Shown: in pieces, positions 20,644 through 28,753 of the stretch | How positions within the stretch are numbered: position 1 is the first letter of the stretch | How the letters are laid out: each line of letters opens with the position of its first letter | DNA from: a virus | Strand: one strand, 5' to 3' | Length of the DNA: 55,875 nucleotides | Virus record (IMG/VR): IMGVR_UViG_3300044729_003382 | Location: 1-55,875 of that record | Translations under genes and position numbers: made by a program | The notes under the pieces: generated by a model | Database searches by the model: none | Told to the model about the DNA's origin: nothing | What the model saw: the letters and a program-made list of their open reading frames with translations, nothing else

Positions 20644-21005
20644 ATGAATATTCCGTTTAAGTATCTTGTTCTTTCTTCGTCAGTCATCTGATATGGAAGA
20701 TTATAATCATCAGTTTTATTTTCTTCCAACCATTGATGTAGTTCTTCTATTGTTCTACATAGTTCATTCCCATCCTTATCTGTCATTGTTAAATCGGTTC
20801 TCTCGCCCCAATTTTTATCATAACACCACCAATCAAATGTTTCTTTTCCTTCTTTCCCATAGTAAGAACCAATCAAAAGAGAAATTACTTGTTCTAAAGT
20901 ATCACAAAAATTGACAAGGTCAATTTCTGCTTTGTAAGCGGCAATAGTCTTACTTTGATGTTTTTTAAGTAATTCTATTATTTTTTTAAATACTTCTAAT
21001 TTCAT
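20640..21005 (-). CDS. conserved phage hypothetical protein, 121 aa
   Basis: The N-terminal helices (MKLEVFKKIIELLKKHQSKT, VNFCDTLEQVISLLIGSYYG) and C-terminal KETFDWWCYDKNWGER, followed by TIEELHQWLEEN, match a phage family I know only as hypothetical. It is coupled by ATGA overlaps to the RNA ligase gene upstream and to 20104-20643 downstream. Confidence 0.65.
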   Translation of the reverse strand: MKLEVFKKIIELLKKHQSKTIAAYKAEIDLVNFCDTLEQVISLLIGSYYGKEGKETFDWWCYDKNWGERTDLTMTDKDGNELCRTIEELHQWLEENKTDDYNLPYQMTDEERTRYLNGIFI

Positions 21006-22144
21006 TGTTCGTTTTTAAGTAAAAATTTATTGCTGATTGCCTTAAAAGAAATTGTCCCGTCTAATGACCTAACAACAACACCTTCTCTTTCTGTTTTTGG
21101 GTTAAGTGCGGACTTTCCTTCCGCATACTGTAACATCTCTTCAATTGTGTTTGGAAGAAGAAAATTAGATTCTAGAATGGGCACAGTTTGGAGACCAATC
21201 ATGAAACAAATATCCTCTAAATCTTTGATTCCCAACCTGGTTCTACTATCAATTTGATAAACACTAAAAAATCTAACAGTTTGTCCTTTTATACCATAGG
21301 GATTGCCTTGAATACCTTCACCAATCAACTCTCCCTGTAAACAGATATTGTAGCCGACTGCTCCAAGCTTTGTCTTGAGATCCAGTTGACGAGCGACTTT
21401 CCAAAAGGTGTTCTCCTGTTTCGGTCTCTCAGCTCCATCATCGCACATTACCATTCCTGGCACAAACTCTTCAGGTTCTGCGAGCTCTAAGTTTCGCGAA
21501 CAGACTCCAAAGACTCCATCCTTGAAATAATAAGTTGCGCTTGCCCCATCAAGCTTCTCAGCGACATAGAACTGGTGGGCCGAAGTCAGCTTCCACTTCT
21601 CATAGTCGTCGGCTAAGTTCTGAACTCTCTCCTCATCTGTCTTGCGAATGAATGAAGGAAAAAGACCCTTAACCTTTCCTGCGAGCTCAGCTGGGATTGG
21701 CGGCTCATACTTAACGATTTCCAAATGATTACTTACATCCGTGCCTTCTTCGATTAAGAGGGCATCATCGTATGGTCCCAGTTGGAGTTGCATGCCCCAA
21801 GGTTGTTGTGAGTAGCCGATCTTCATTTCGTCTGCGTCTTCGAGAACAGAGAGCGGAAGCAAGAGTCCTTGTGAGACTTGGCCTCTGAGCCTGATTGTCT
21901 TGAGTCGGAAACCTTCTTGGTCTCCCATCTTTTTGAATGAGCTCTTGCGTAGGAACTCAAACTCTTCGCGAATCGGAAGGAATGAATCGATCTCACAATA
22001 GATTACCAAATCACCAACCTTGTGTTGGACATCTTTTGCCACCACAACTTTCCAACCATCAACCACCGCTAGTTCAATCCTATCAGCTCCTTCGATGGGT
22101 AAAATTTCTTTTATTCTTCTGACTGTTGCAAGTTTTCTTTCCAT
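21002..22144 (-). CDS. RNA ligase, DRB0094 (Rnl5) type
   Basis: An N-terminal OB-fold-like domain (about residues 1-150, RRIKEILPIEGADRIELAVV) is followed by a nucleotidyltransferase domain with motif I FYVAEKLDGASATYYF, Lys197 being the probable AMP attachment site; motif IV-like EGVVVRSLDG lies near the end. This is the layout of the Deinococcus DRB0094 ligase family, which seals 3'-OH/5'-phosphate nicks in RNA. Bases about 21360-22080 are clearly richer in G+C than the surroundings, suggesting recent transfer of much of the gene. It belongs to the local RNA-repair group. Confidence 0.85.
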   Translation of the reverse strand: MERKLATVRRIKEILPIEGADRIELAVVDGWKVVVAKDVQHKVGDLVIYCEIDSFLPIREEFEFLRKSSFKKMGDQEGFRLKTIRLRGQVSQGLLLPLSVLEDADEMKIGYSQQPWGMQLQLGPYDDALLIEEGTDVSNHLEIVKYEPPIPAELAGKVKGLFPSFIRKTDEERVQNLADDYEKWKLTSAHQFYVAEKLDGASATYYFKDGVFGVCSRNLELAEPEEFVPGMVMCDDGAERPKQENTFWKVARQLDLKTKLGAVGYNICLQGELIGEGIQGNPYGIKGQTVRFFSVYQIDSRTRLGIKDLEDICFMIGLQTVPILESNFLLPNTIEEMLQYAEGKSALNPKTEREGVVVRSLDGTISFKAISNKFLLKNEQ

Positions 22145-22494
22145 TACAATACGTTTTTTAAATTATGCAAATATAACTCTTTTTCTTTGCTTCTCAAATA
22201 ATTTTTCATTCTTTTTTCGGCCCTTCTGAATTTCCAAAAAATAGGATTGAATGGATTCAAAACAGCAAACGGTATTTTCCAAGAAAAATGACCGTTCACC
22301 CAGGCACCAATATGATTTGAACTCCAACCAAAAGATAACCTTCCTCCATTTTCTTTTTCATAAGTTGGACTATGAAATTCTGCCCATGACATCCCTGGTC
22401 CGGCGTAATGGTTCATTTTCCAATTTTCATAATCATTCTCCATCGAATCGATGAATCTGTCTATGTATAACTTATCAATTTGTTTTTCTTTCAT
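22144..22494 (-). CDS. hypothetical protein, 116 aa
   Basis: Not recognised. MKEKQIDKLYIDRFIDSMEN, then an aromatic segment (HYAGPGMSWAEFHSPTYEKE), a Gly/Trp-rich part (SFGWSSNHIGAWVNGHFSWK) and a basic helical C-terminus (KFRRAEKRMKNYLRSKEKEL). It sits between the kinase and the ligase of the RNA-repair group and overlaps both, so it may take part in the same pathway. Confidence 0.6.
   Translation of the reverse strand: MKEKQIDKLYIDRFIDSMENDYENWKMNHYAGPGMSWAEFHSPTYEKENGGRLSFGWSSNHIGAWVNGHFSWKIPFAVLNPFNPIFWKFRRAEKRMKNYLRSKEKELYLHNLKNVL
22167..22198 (-). promoter_or_regulatory. Bacteroidetes-type promoter, TATATTTGC
   Basis: Minus-strand TTTG (22198-22195), 19-base spacer, TATATTTGC (22175-22167), a full match to the consensus, inside the 3' end of 22144-22494. 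It would give separate expression of the RNA ligase starting at 22144. Confidence 0.6.
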
Positions 22495-22886
22495 AATTTT
22501 ATTTCAAATCTGTTTTTCATAATTTCTAACTTATCATCAGGAACACCATGAATATTCCTTCCGCCGTGTCGGTTTTCAACAATCAATGAGAAGACTGTGT
22601 AACCGTAATCTTTGGCCAACTTATAATAAGCTTCCATCTCCCATTCTTGTGTGAATGTGTTGGAAACAACCACCGGCGTGTGTTCGAGTCTCAACAAGAA
22701 CTCAACTTCTTTTTGGCACCAATTGTGCGCATCCTTGATTTTCGACGGCTCGAACTTATAGTTGCCTTCTCTGTCGACGAAAAACATATCTGCTTCTTTA
22801 TGACAGTAGTCTTTGTTGACCAACATTTTTGCGACTGTCGATTTTCCTGCACCAGGCAGGCCGCGTAATAATATTAGATTTTTCAT
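22491..22886 (-). CDS. P-loop polynucleotide-kinase-like protein, 131 aa
   Basis: The Walker A motif LLRGLPGAGKSTVAKML at the N-terminus, EADMFFVDREGNYKFEPS, and VVVSNTFTQEWEMEAYYKLA match the short AAA_33/NEDD4BP2-like kinase family related to T4 polynucleotide kinase. The phosphatase half of T4 Pnkp is absent; a separate metallophosphoesterase is the next gene upstream. It probably phosphorylates 5'-OH RNA ends for the adjoining ligases. The ATG at 22886 is used; a longer frame starts with TTG. Confidence 0.8.
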   Translation of the reverse strand: MKNLILLRGLPGAGKSTVAKMLVNKDYCHKEADMFFVDREGNYKFEPSKIKDAHNWCQKEVEFLLRLEHTPVVVSNTFTQEWEMEAYYKLAKDYGYTVFSLIVENRHGGRNIHGVPDDKLEIMKNRFEIKL

Positions 22887-22891
22887 AATTT

Positions 22892-23548
22892 TCAAATTCT
22901 TTTTTCGTGATGATCTTGTGGCAGGTAAAGTTTTTTGATACCCCTTCCTGACATAATAACTTGTATCTCTTGCATAAGTAGAGGTTCGTATTCATTACCA
23001 TCAACACCAACATCCATAGCTCTACCTTGTGCAACCCTCAGGTGTGCTGGTAAGTGTGTGTGGCCGTGAAGGTGAATCACGCCATTGTTCATCCCATCCC
23101 AACTGGCAATAGGATAGTGCATGCAAATAAATTCAAATTTATTTACCAATCCTTTGTTGGTTGAGGAAGGTTGTCTTACATCCAAGTGAAGATAGTCGTG
23201 AGTTGAGGTAAAAAGATTCTGGACACCTCCCTTGTTTCTACGAATGTGATGATCGTGGTTTCCAAAAACAAGGTGAACATTTTTACAAAGGATTCTTTGC
23301 CGAAACTCTTCTATACTTTCAAATCCACCAAAAGACCAATCTCCTAAGTGGATTAAAACATCATCCTCACCTACTTTAGTATTGATATTATCAACCAGAG
23401 TATTGTTCATGTGATCCAAAGATTGGAAATCACGAGTAACACCATCAGAGTCTTTCCAATTTGTAGTAGCTCTACAAATATTTGAGTGTTTGTAGTGGGT
23501 ATCACTAGTAAAAAATAATCTTTGGTCTTTTTCTAAAATTAGTTTCAT
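22892..23548 (-). CDS. calcineurin-like metallophosphoesterase, 218 aa
   Basis: All metal-site motifs are present: FTSDTHYKHSN, IHLGDWSFGG, LVFGNHDHHI, CMHYPIASW and HLHGHTHLPAH. The ATG at 23548 overlaps the stop of the ligase gene as ATGA, which fixes the start against a longer frame. Lying between an Rnl1-like ligase and a kinase, it may remove 2',3'-cyclic or 3' phosphates from broken RNA, as the phosphatase domain of bacterial Pnkp does; this is inferred from context. Confidence 0.8.
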   Translation of the reverse strand: MKLILEKDQRLFFTSDTHYKHSNICRATTNWKDSDGVTRDFQSLDHMNNTLVDNINTKVGEDDVLIHLGDWSFGGFESIEEFRQRILCKNVHLVFGNHDHHIRRNKGGVQNLFTSTHDYLHLDVRQPSSTNKGLVNKFEFICMHYPIASWDGMNNGVIHLHGHTHLPAHLRVAQGRAMDVGVDGNEYEPLLMQEIQVIMSGRGIKKLYLPQDHHEKRI

Positions 23549-24564
23549 AGTTTTTTGTATTCGGGTTGTATAATTTTCCAAATCATAGGGTCTATATTTT
23601 TACCGTCCAATAGACCAAATAAAATGGATGGGTGTTTGTATCTTTTAGCGTACTGGGCAAAGATAGCTCTATTTTCTGAAATTTCCTCGCCCCTTTCTAA
23701 GATTTTATAAATCCAATTATATTCATCTTTTATATCATCAAATTTAGAAACAAGTTCCATTTCATATTCCTTTATCTTATCAAAAAATTCATCAGGAACA
23801 TCTCTGAGTACCTCTTCCATATTACCACCATTGGATAAAATCTCCCAAACAGATTTAGTCGAAACTTCAGTCATAATCTTATGCAGACGCAAGTATTCTT
23901 CTCCTTTGATTTTTACCCTATTTCCGTTTGAAAACCTTACAACGAAACCTTCTTGGTTGTTAGAAATTATACTCTTCAGTTGGGTATAGTCTTTAATTCC
24001 ATCGTATTTTTTAACTAGAACGAATCCTTCGTTTTTCATTTCTGAAAAATCACACTCTTCTCCAGTTTGGGTATTGAGCACACCCAAAACAACCAGTTCT
24101 TCTAAATCACCGTAATTTACTACTATCCGATTTTCCGGGTAAATAATCTCAAATAGGTAAGTGTAGCCAGTGTAAGTTCCACCTTGCCAATTATACTTAT
24201 CTAAAAGAGTTCTTCCTTTGATGGCTTGGTCGGAAGTGAAAGAACCTCTGGATGCAAAAACGGGTTGCTCCTGATAATAAAAGAAAATGCCGAGAGAACC
24301 GTCCATCTTTTCATATACTTTGAATTCTGAGGTTGGTGTGTGTTTTCCCTCTTCTAAATTGAAAAACTTCTTGAAAGGTCTAGCAACGATATTTCCATTA
24401 TCATCTGTAACCAAACCTCTACACATAAGGGTTATTTCATCCCACTTACCCTCATATTGGGTTGATTGGGAATAATTCCAAATAGTAAGAGGCAAAGATG
24501 GGTGGGTTTGTTTAATCAACCAACCTTCTTCAAAATATTTTTCTAAAGTTATAAATAAGTTCAT
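23545..24564 (-). CDS. RNA ligase, T4 Rnl1-like
   Basis: The 339-residue protein begins with the segment LPLTIWNYSQSTQYEGKWDE, MCRGLV and RPFKKFFNLEEG, followed by motif I EFKVYEKMDGSLGIFFYYQ with Lys86 as the probable adenylylated residue. Motif IV is EGFVVRFSNGNRVKIKGEEY. This order matches T4 RnlA, which rejoins tRNA cut by host anticodon nucleases. It begins the RNA-repair group, with the phosphoesterase coupled to its stop codon. Confidence 0.88.
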   Translation of the reverse strand: MNLFITLEKYFEEGWLIKQTHPSLPLTIWNYSQSTQYEGKWDEITLMCRGLVTDDNGNIVARPFKKFFNLEEGKHTPTSEFKVYEKMDGSLGIFFYYQEQPVFASRGSFTSDQAIKGRTLLDKYNWQGGTYTGYTYLFEIIYPENRIVVNYGDLEELVVLGVLNTQTGEECDFSEMKNEGFVLVKKYDGIKDYTQLKSIISNNQEGFVVRFSNGNRVKIKGEEYLRLHKIMTEVSTKSVWEILSNGGNMEEVLRDVPDEFFDKIKEYEMELVSKFDDIKDEYNWIYKILERGEEISENRAIFAQYAKRYKHPSILFGLLDGKNIDPMIWKIIQPEYKKL

Positions 24565-24839
24565 CTCAATTTAATTTCACGTTCAACTTCAACCCAAAAA
24601 TTAGAAAGAGGATGATTAGCCCAATAAGCCGTTTCGGAATCTAAATCATCTTTTTTCATAAACTCAAAGATTTCGTTTACAATTGCTAATGCACATTCTT
24701 TATAATGTGGGTTGGTTGGAATCGGTTGATATTTACCTGTGTTTAAGTCTAATTGTTTGCTTCGACTAAACATAACAGATTCTAACAACTGGTCTGCTTT
24801 TTCTTTGGGTGTAATCCCTATGGGTTTGTATTTTGTCAT
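24561..24839 (-). CDS. small phage family protein (TPKEKA...FW type), 92 aa
   Basis: GITPKEKADQLLESVMF, KECALAIVNEIFEFMKK and NFWVEVEREIKLR follow the same plan as 982-1263 and 27427-27696. It overlaps the ligase gene by four bases. Function unknown. Confidence 0.65.
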   Translation of the reverse strand: MTKYKPIGITPKEKADQLLESVMFSRSKQLDLNTGKYQPIPTNPHYKECALAIVNEIFEFMKKDDLDSETAYWANHPLSNFWVEVEREIKLR

Positions 24840-24954
24840 AATTTAATAAAAAGTTATGCGGGTAAATTGTTAAATAATACTGTTAGATTTTGTGCATCTT
24901 ACTGTATTCGTATGTTTTGGATTTTTAATTAAAAGTTAAATTTTCAATTTATTA

Positions 24955-26157
24955 CTAATGCTTGCTCCATCTTTTTAAAAAGAAATCCCCAAAATCACCC
25001 CCGGGTCCCGATTCGTTGATCGTTGCCCATCTTGAAATTAGAAAAGTAATTAAGAGAGTCACAATCGCTGTTGTCCACTTTGCCCATTCCGGTGGCTCTA
25101 CTGTGAGGTAAGAGAATTCTTTGAAGTCTTTTCTGACGTAGTGATCTACTACGGATTTTTCGACAGCACGACAAATTTCGCCAGGGTTGAAGAAACCAAT
25201 ATCCATAATTTCCTCCCGAATTTCCGGAATTATTCTGCGGTTTGTGGACCAGCTGAATGGCTTTACCCATTCAATTTTATTAGAGGTAGAATTCATACCA
25301 ATACAGATAACAAGCTCATTATCGTTTCCCCCATCCCAATAAGCTTCCTGCATAGAGGCAGCTAACTGTGGTTGATCTTTAAAGAAGAGAAAGAAAATGT
25401 GGACTTTCTTTTTCGGCCCGAGCTTGCCGTTTAAATAATCAGACTGCTGTTTGAAGTAATTTACATTTCCAGGGTTGAGTTGTTTTAAAGAATCCAAACC
25501 CAGAACGGTCTCTTGTCTCCACCCATTAATTGCCGGATAGTCAAAAAGATGGTAGCTTTTAACATCATCTTTAGTAAGCTTCACAAAATCGAAAGCAGAG
25601 TGAGCAGCTTGAACCCGATTTTCGTACCAGTGGTCCGTAGTAGTGGCTTTTGCGTGGAGCGGTTCCTTATCCCATTTGATTGAATACATATCACCATCCT
25701 GCCCGCATCCCCAACCTCCATGGTTTATGTCACGGTTTAGTTCAACAAACTGTGGCTTCTGGCCCCAAAGCTTAGTAAGATGTGCGTAGTACTTCTGGGA
25801 AATGCTGAACTGCTGTCCTAGAGAGTTAATAACCACCCACCTAGGAGGATTTTTATCGCAGTAGGAGCAATCATAAGTGGTGGTTACGGTTGATTTGCCA
25901 ACTTTGTGGGTTCTGGTGCAAGTTCGGCGAACATAAGTTTCCCAATATTCATAATACCGAGCCTCGGTAACAAGCGCTCCGTGGAATTCGGTGTCGTTCA
26001 CTTGAACCTTTTCGACACTGAATTTAAATACAAGGATAAAGAAGAAACAGGCAATGGTTGGAACAACAACTTCCCACCAAGCAAGTGTGTGTTTATACCA
26101 TCGAAGCAAAACAAAAGCTCCGATCAACGGAATCAAAAGACTAATCCAAATTGACAT
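24955..26157 (-). CDS. membrane protein partnered with LemA-like protein, 400 aa
   Basis: Two N-terminal membrane segments (about residues 3-20 and 28-46), a large soluble domain with a Cys-rich stretch (RRTCTRTHKVGKSTVTTTYD followed by CSYCDKNPPRW) and a C-terminal span (about 365-383, TTAIVTLLITFLISRW). The four Cys could form a zinc site or disulfides. The upstream gene is LemA-like. The family is unknown to me. Its G+C content is higher than the neighbours, suggesting acquisition as a unit with 26227-26784. Confidence 0.6.
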   Translation of the reverse strand: MSIWISLLIPLIGAFVLLRWYKHTLAWWEVVVPTIACFFFILVFKFSVEKVQVNDTEFHGALVTEARYYEYWETYVRRTCTRTHKVGKSTVTTTYDCSYCDKNPPRWVVINSLGQQFSISQKYYAHLTKLWGQKPQFVELNRDINHGGWGCGQDGDMYSIKWDKEPLHAKATTTDHWYENRVQAAHSAFDFVKLTKDDVKSYHLFDYPAINGWRQETVLGLDSLKQLNPGNVNYFKQQSDYLNGKLGPKKKVHIFFLFFKDQPQLAASMQEAYWDGGNDNELVICIGMNSTSNKIEWVKPFSWSTNRRIIPEIREEIMDIGFFNPGEICRAVEKSVVDHYVRKDFKEFSYLTVEPPEWAKWTTAIVTLLITFLISRWATINESGPGGDFGDFFLKRWSKH

Positions 26158-26171
26158 AATATTGGGTGGAA

Positions 26172-26205
26172 AAAAAAGCCGGTTTTTACATAAATCGGCT
26201 TTTTT
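26172..26205 (-). terminator. rho-independent terminator, possibly bidirectional
   Basis: Arms AAAAAAGCCGGTTT and AAATCGGCTTTTTT pair with one G-T wobble around a short loop, with an A-run/T-run on either side. It lies between the LemA-like gene and the 400-residue membrane protein gene and would weaken or end read-through. Confidence 0.75.
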
Positions 26206-26226
26206 GAATACCGCTTTTTAAATTGT

Positions 26227-26784
26227 TTAAAATACCTCGACGTTGTTATCTTTTCCGCTTTTGATTACCTCGTCTGTGCGATCTGAAGTAATCGGTTTGT
26301 AAGTCAATCTTGTCCTTCCCATAAAGGATGATAGGATCCAACCGGTAGGAAACCGAGTCATAATGTTATCGTGTTCTAATACGATCGACTGAATCATTTT
26401 TTCCTCCATGAAAAAACCATCTCTTTGAGCTTCGATTGCTCTACTCAAATCTGCATAAAGAGAAGAAACCGCAGCAAAATTAGAATTTGGATTTGATTCC
26501 TGTACCCATTTCATAAAAATGCCCTGGGCATCCTTCCTTCCAGCCATAATCGCATTTACGTTATTTGAAAACGAGCTGTCATTCTTTAATGCAACCTTAG
26601 ATTTTTGTGAAATCGTTTTCCACATCTTGTCGTAAAAAGCTGTTCTTTCGTCCATCTTTTGTTTGTAGCGGTTCCTTAGATCAACCTCCTGGTTGGACAA
26701 AGAAATTACACTCATGAAGATTCCGAAAATGAAAAGTGCGATAATTCCTAGAATTCCGTACTTGATGATTTGGTTTGTGTTCAT
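26227..26784 (-). CDS. LemA-like membrane protein, 185 aa
   Basis: An N-terminal membrane helix (KYGILGIIALFIFGIFMSVI) and a long helical body (SLSNQEVDLRNRYKQKMDER, FYDKMWKTISQKSKVALKND) followed by EHDNIMTRFPTGWILSSFMG fit LemA proteins in length and order, the last part corresponding to the YN..I..FP segment. LemA roles are unclear; some members affect membrane stress pathways. The pairing with a large membrane protein suggests an envelope complex. G+C is higher than the surrounding DNA. Confidence 0.7.
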   Translation of the reverse strand: MNTNQIIKYGILGIIALFIFGIFMSVISLSNQEVDLRNRYKQKMDERTAFYDKMWKTISQKSKVALKNDSSFSNNVNAIMAGRKDAQGIFMKWVQESNPNSNFAAVSSLYADLSRAIEAQRDGFFMEEKMIQSIVLEHDNIMTRFPTGWILSSFMGRTRLTYKPITSDRTDEVIKSGKDNNVEVF

Positions 26785-26809
26785 TTTTTTGTTTTTGAAA
26801 TTTTTAATT

Positions 26810-27376
26810 TTAAAGATCTATTTTACATTTAATTTTACCTGATTCCTTTGTGCTCAAATGTACTGATGAATCAACAGTTATGCTACTTCTATCTGGATCG
26901 TTTTTCCAAAATTCATGTCTAATAACCTGTATCAAGTCAAAAGCAACCCGACAACTTTCATCCACTTCATTGGGATTGTAAATACCGTAACTTCCATTTT
27001 TACCCAAATCTTCTTGTAGGAGTTTGTTTCTACCTTCACTCAGTATTTTATCCGCTTCATCTCTAATTTGATGATACAAGCCATAATCAATGGATAGTTT
27101 TACATTCTCAACATCAGCCCAAGTACGAATTTCTTCACCATTGCCCCAACTACCAGAAGTTTTGATATAACCCTTTCCAATTTCTACCACTTCACCTCTT
27201 TCAGTTCGGTCACCAACTTCTAATTGTTTTTTAGGTCGGAGTTTATCCCGCAAAACATTATAGAATGTAGGGTGGTCTTTAATTACCCACATCTGTCCTA
27301 TTCCAATTCGAGAATACATATCCAAAGCTTGTTGGATTAACCTTAATTGTTCGTTTGTTACTTCAAGAGTTGCCAT
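26810..27376 (-). CDS. conserved phage hypothetical protein, 188 aa
   Basis: The start MATLEVTNEQLRLIQQALDM, followed by YSRIGIGQMWVIKDHPTFYN, marks a family I recall from many large phages, with unknown function. The centre has a basic beta segment (TSGSWGNGEEIRTWADVENV) and the C-terminus a helix with VAFDLIQVIRHEFW. It has its own promoter at 27390-27421. Confidence 0.7.
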   Translation of the reverse strand: MATLEVTNEQLRLIQQALDMYSRIGIGQMWVIKDHPTFYNVLRDKLRPKKQLEVGDRTERGEVVEIGKGYIKTSGSWGNGEEIRTWADVENVKLSIDYGLYHQIRDEADKILSEGRNKLLQEDLGKNGSYGIYNPNEVDESCRVAFDLIQVIRHEFWKNDPDRSSITVDSSVHLSTKESGKIKCKIDL

Positions 27377-27389
27377 AATTTTTTACAAT

Positions 27390-27421
27390 ACAAATATAAT
27401 AAAAAGTTCGTATATTTCCAA
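27390..27421 (-). promoter_or_regulatory. Bacteroidetes-type promoter, TATATTTGT
   Basis: Minus-strand TTTGG (TTGG at 27421-27418), 19-base spacer, TATATTTGT (27398-27390). It drives 26810-27376. Confidence 0.75.
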
Positions 27422-27426
27422 ATTTT

Positions 27427-27696
27427 CTATATTAAATTATTATTAATAATTGGCCAGAATTTTGGATTACCTGATAATTCCAATTTTATGATATCTTTGA
27501 CTACACTCCAAAATTCATACCCTCTATCAGAGCCCATATCCCCTAACACCTCATTACATACAATCAATGCGCAATTTACTGATTGATTATACCTCAATTC
27601 ATCAGGATTTTTTGTGCTAATAAAACTTCCATTATTGGGTAAAATATAATAAAACTTATAAATTAGTTCCCTCGCTTTTTCTTCGGCTGTCCTCAT
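27427..27696 (-). CDS. small phage family protein (EEKAREL...EFW type), 89 aa
   Basis: MRTAEEKARELIYKFYYILP, NCALIVCNEVLGDMG and RGYEFWSVVKDIIKLEL show the three-helix plan of 982-1263 and 24561-24839. It overlaps the upstream gene by one base (TAATG arrangement). Function unknown. Confidence 0.65.
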   Translation of the reverse strand: MRTAEEKARELIYKFYYILPNNGSFISTKNPDELRYNQSVNCALIVCNEVLGDMGSDRGYEFWSVVKDIIKLELSGNPKFWPIINNNLI

Positions 27697-28352
27697 TATT
27701 TTAATATTTTATTTTCAGTTGTATTACGTCCAGCACGATTGGCTTCTCCCTCCATTAACTTATTCAAATATTCGCTTAATTCTTTTATGGTCATCCACCT
27801 ATCAAAATCAGGTTCAATCCTTTTAATGCTAAGTAGTAATTCTTCTCTCTTACCTCTTTGGTAGTAACCATATTCAATATCATCAGCTAAATCTTGTAGG
27901 TATTGGGGAGCTGCAATACTAATCCTTAAATCGTAGTACGACCATTTAGTCTTGTAATCGTATAATGTAATTCCTCCAGTAAGTTTTTTGGATAAGTTAG
28001 ATAAAAACCTATTACGAACCCTTACAATGGATTTATCATTCCCAAATACATAAAGGAATCTCAATACCCAACGAGGACACCATTTAGGTTTTGCTTCATA
28101 ATCCATAGCAAGAACTAAGGGTAAAAGTGCCTTAAAAGTATTTGTCCTTGGGTCATAAGGAACTGAACCTAAATAACCATATTTTTCCTCAAAGTTTTTA
28201 GGAAAGAATATTTCACGAATATCACTCCACCCAATATCACGAGTGTAGATAATTCCTTTTTTTCTACCTCTCCAAAATAGGAGTGATTGAGCAAATTCTT
28301 TTGCCTTTACACTAAAAGGACGATTGTCTTTGAATTCAAATTTACTTTTCAT
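27696..28352 (-). CDS. hypothetical protein, 218 aa
   Basis: A basic, soluble protein with a Trp/Tyr-rich centre (WCPRWVLRFLYVFGNDKSIV) and a C-terminal helix (WMTIKELSEYLNKLMEGEAN). I recall similar proteins with this SVPYDPRTNTFKALLPLVLA segment in phages but no function. It has the standard AAAAGTTATG start. Confidence 0.6.
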   Translation of the reverse strand: MKSKFEFKDNRPFSVKAKEFAQSLLFWRGRKKGIIYTRDIGWSDIREIFFPKNFEEKYGYLGSVPYDPRTNTFKALLPLVLAMDYEAKPKWCPRWVLRFLYVFGNDKSIVRVRNRFLSNLSKKLTGGITLYDYKTKWSYYDLRISIAAPQYLQDLADDIEYGYYQRGKREELLLSIKRIEPDFDRWMTIKELSEYLNKLMEGEANRAGRNTTENKILK

Positions 28353-28364
28353 AACTTTTTTATT

Positions 28365-28595
28365 TTATTCCCAAACAAAATTTTCATTTTTTGCTTTTGA
28401 TAAATGAATTAAATACTCTATAGCTTTCGGTAATGTATCAAAAGACCTTAAATAAATATTAATATCACTTCTAGTCAAATAACACCTATACTCTTCTTTT
28501 AGAAATTCATTCGTTGAATTCATAACCGAATTTTCTTTAAAATGTATTTTACCTATAATACTATTACCCAAATCAATACTATGTAACATAATCAT
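28365..28595 (-). CDS. hypothetical protein, 76 aa
   Basis: Not recognised. MIMLHSIDLGNSIIGKIHFK, then NIYLRSFDTLPKAIEYLIHL and the end KNENFVWE. An alternative start at the internal Met of MNSTNEFLKEEYRCYL is possible, and this C-terminal half resembles the strand-helix proteins such as 14082-14273. Confidence 0.5.
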   Translation of the reverse strand: MIMLHSIDLGNSIIGKIHFKENSVMNSTNEFLKEEYRCYLTRSDINIYLRSFDTLPKAIEYLIHLSKAKNENFVWE

Positions 28596-28629
28596 ATTAC
28601 TACATAAATATTGATTTTAAATATTAAAA

Positions 28630-28749
28630 TTACCCATTATTAACAACATCCATTACTAAGATGTACATACCATACATAAGCAACGAAGTGGCAAACAATA
28701 AAGATGCTTTGATAATTAAACTTACAAAAAACTGAATTTTAACTTTCAC
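28630..28749 (-). CDS. small single-span membrane protein, 39 aa, GTG start
   Basis: A GTG at 28749 starts KVKIQFFVSLIIKASLLFATSL-type sequence with one hydrophobic span and the end MDVVNNG (residues given in part). It fills the interval between 28365-28595 and 28754-29179. The evidence is the membrane pattern and tight spacing. Confidence 0.45.
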   Translation of the reverse strand: MKVKIQFFVSLIIKASLLFATSLLMYGMYILVMDVVNNG

Positions 28750-28753
28750 AATT

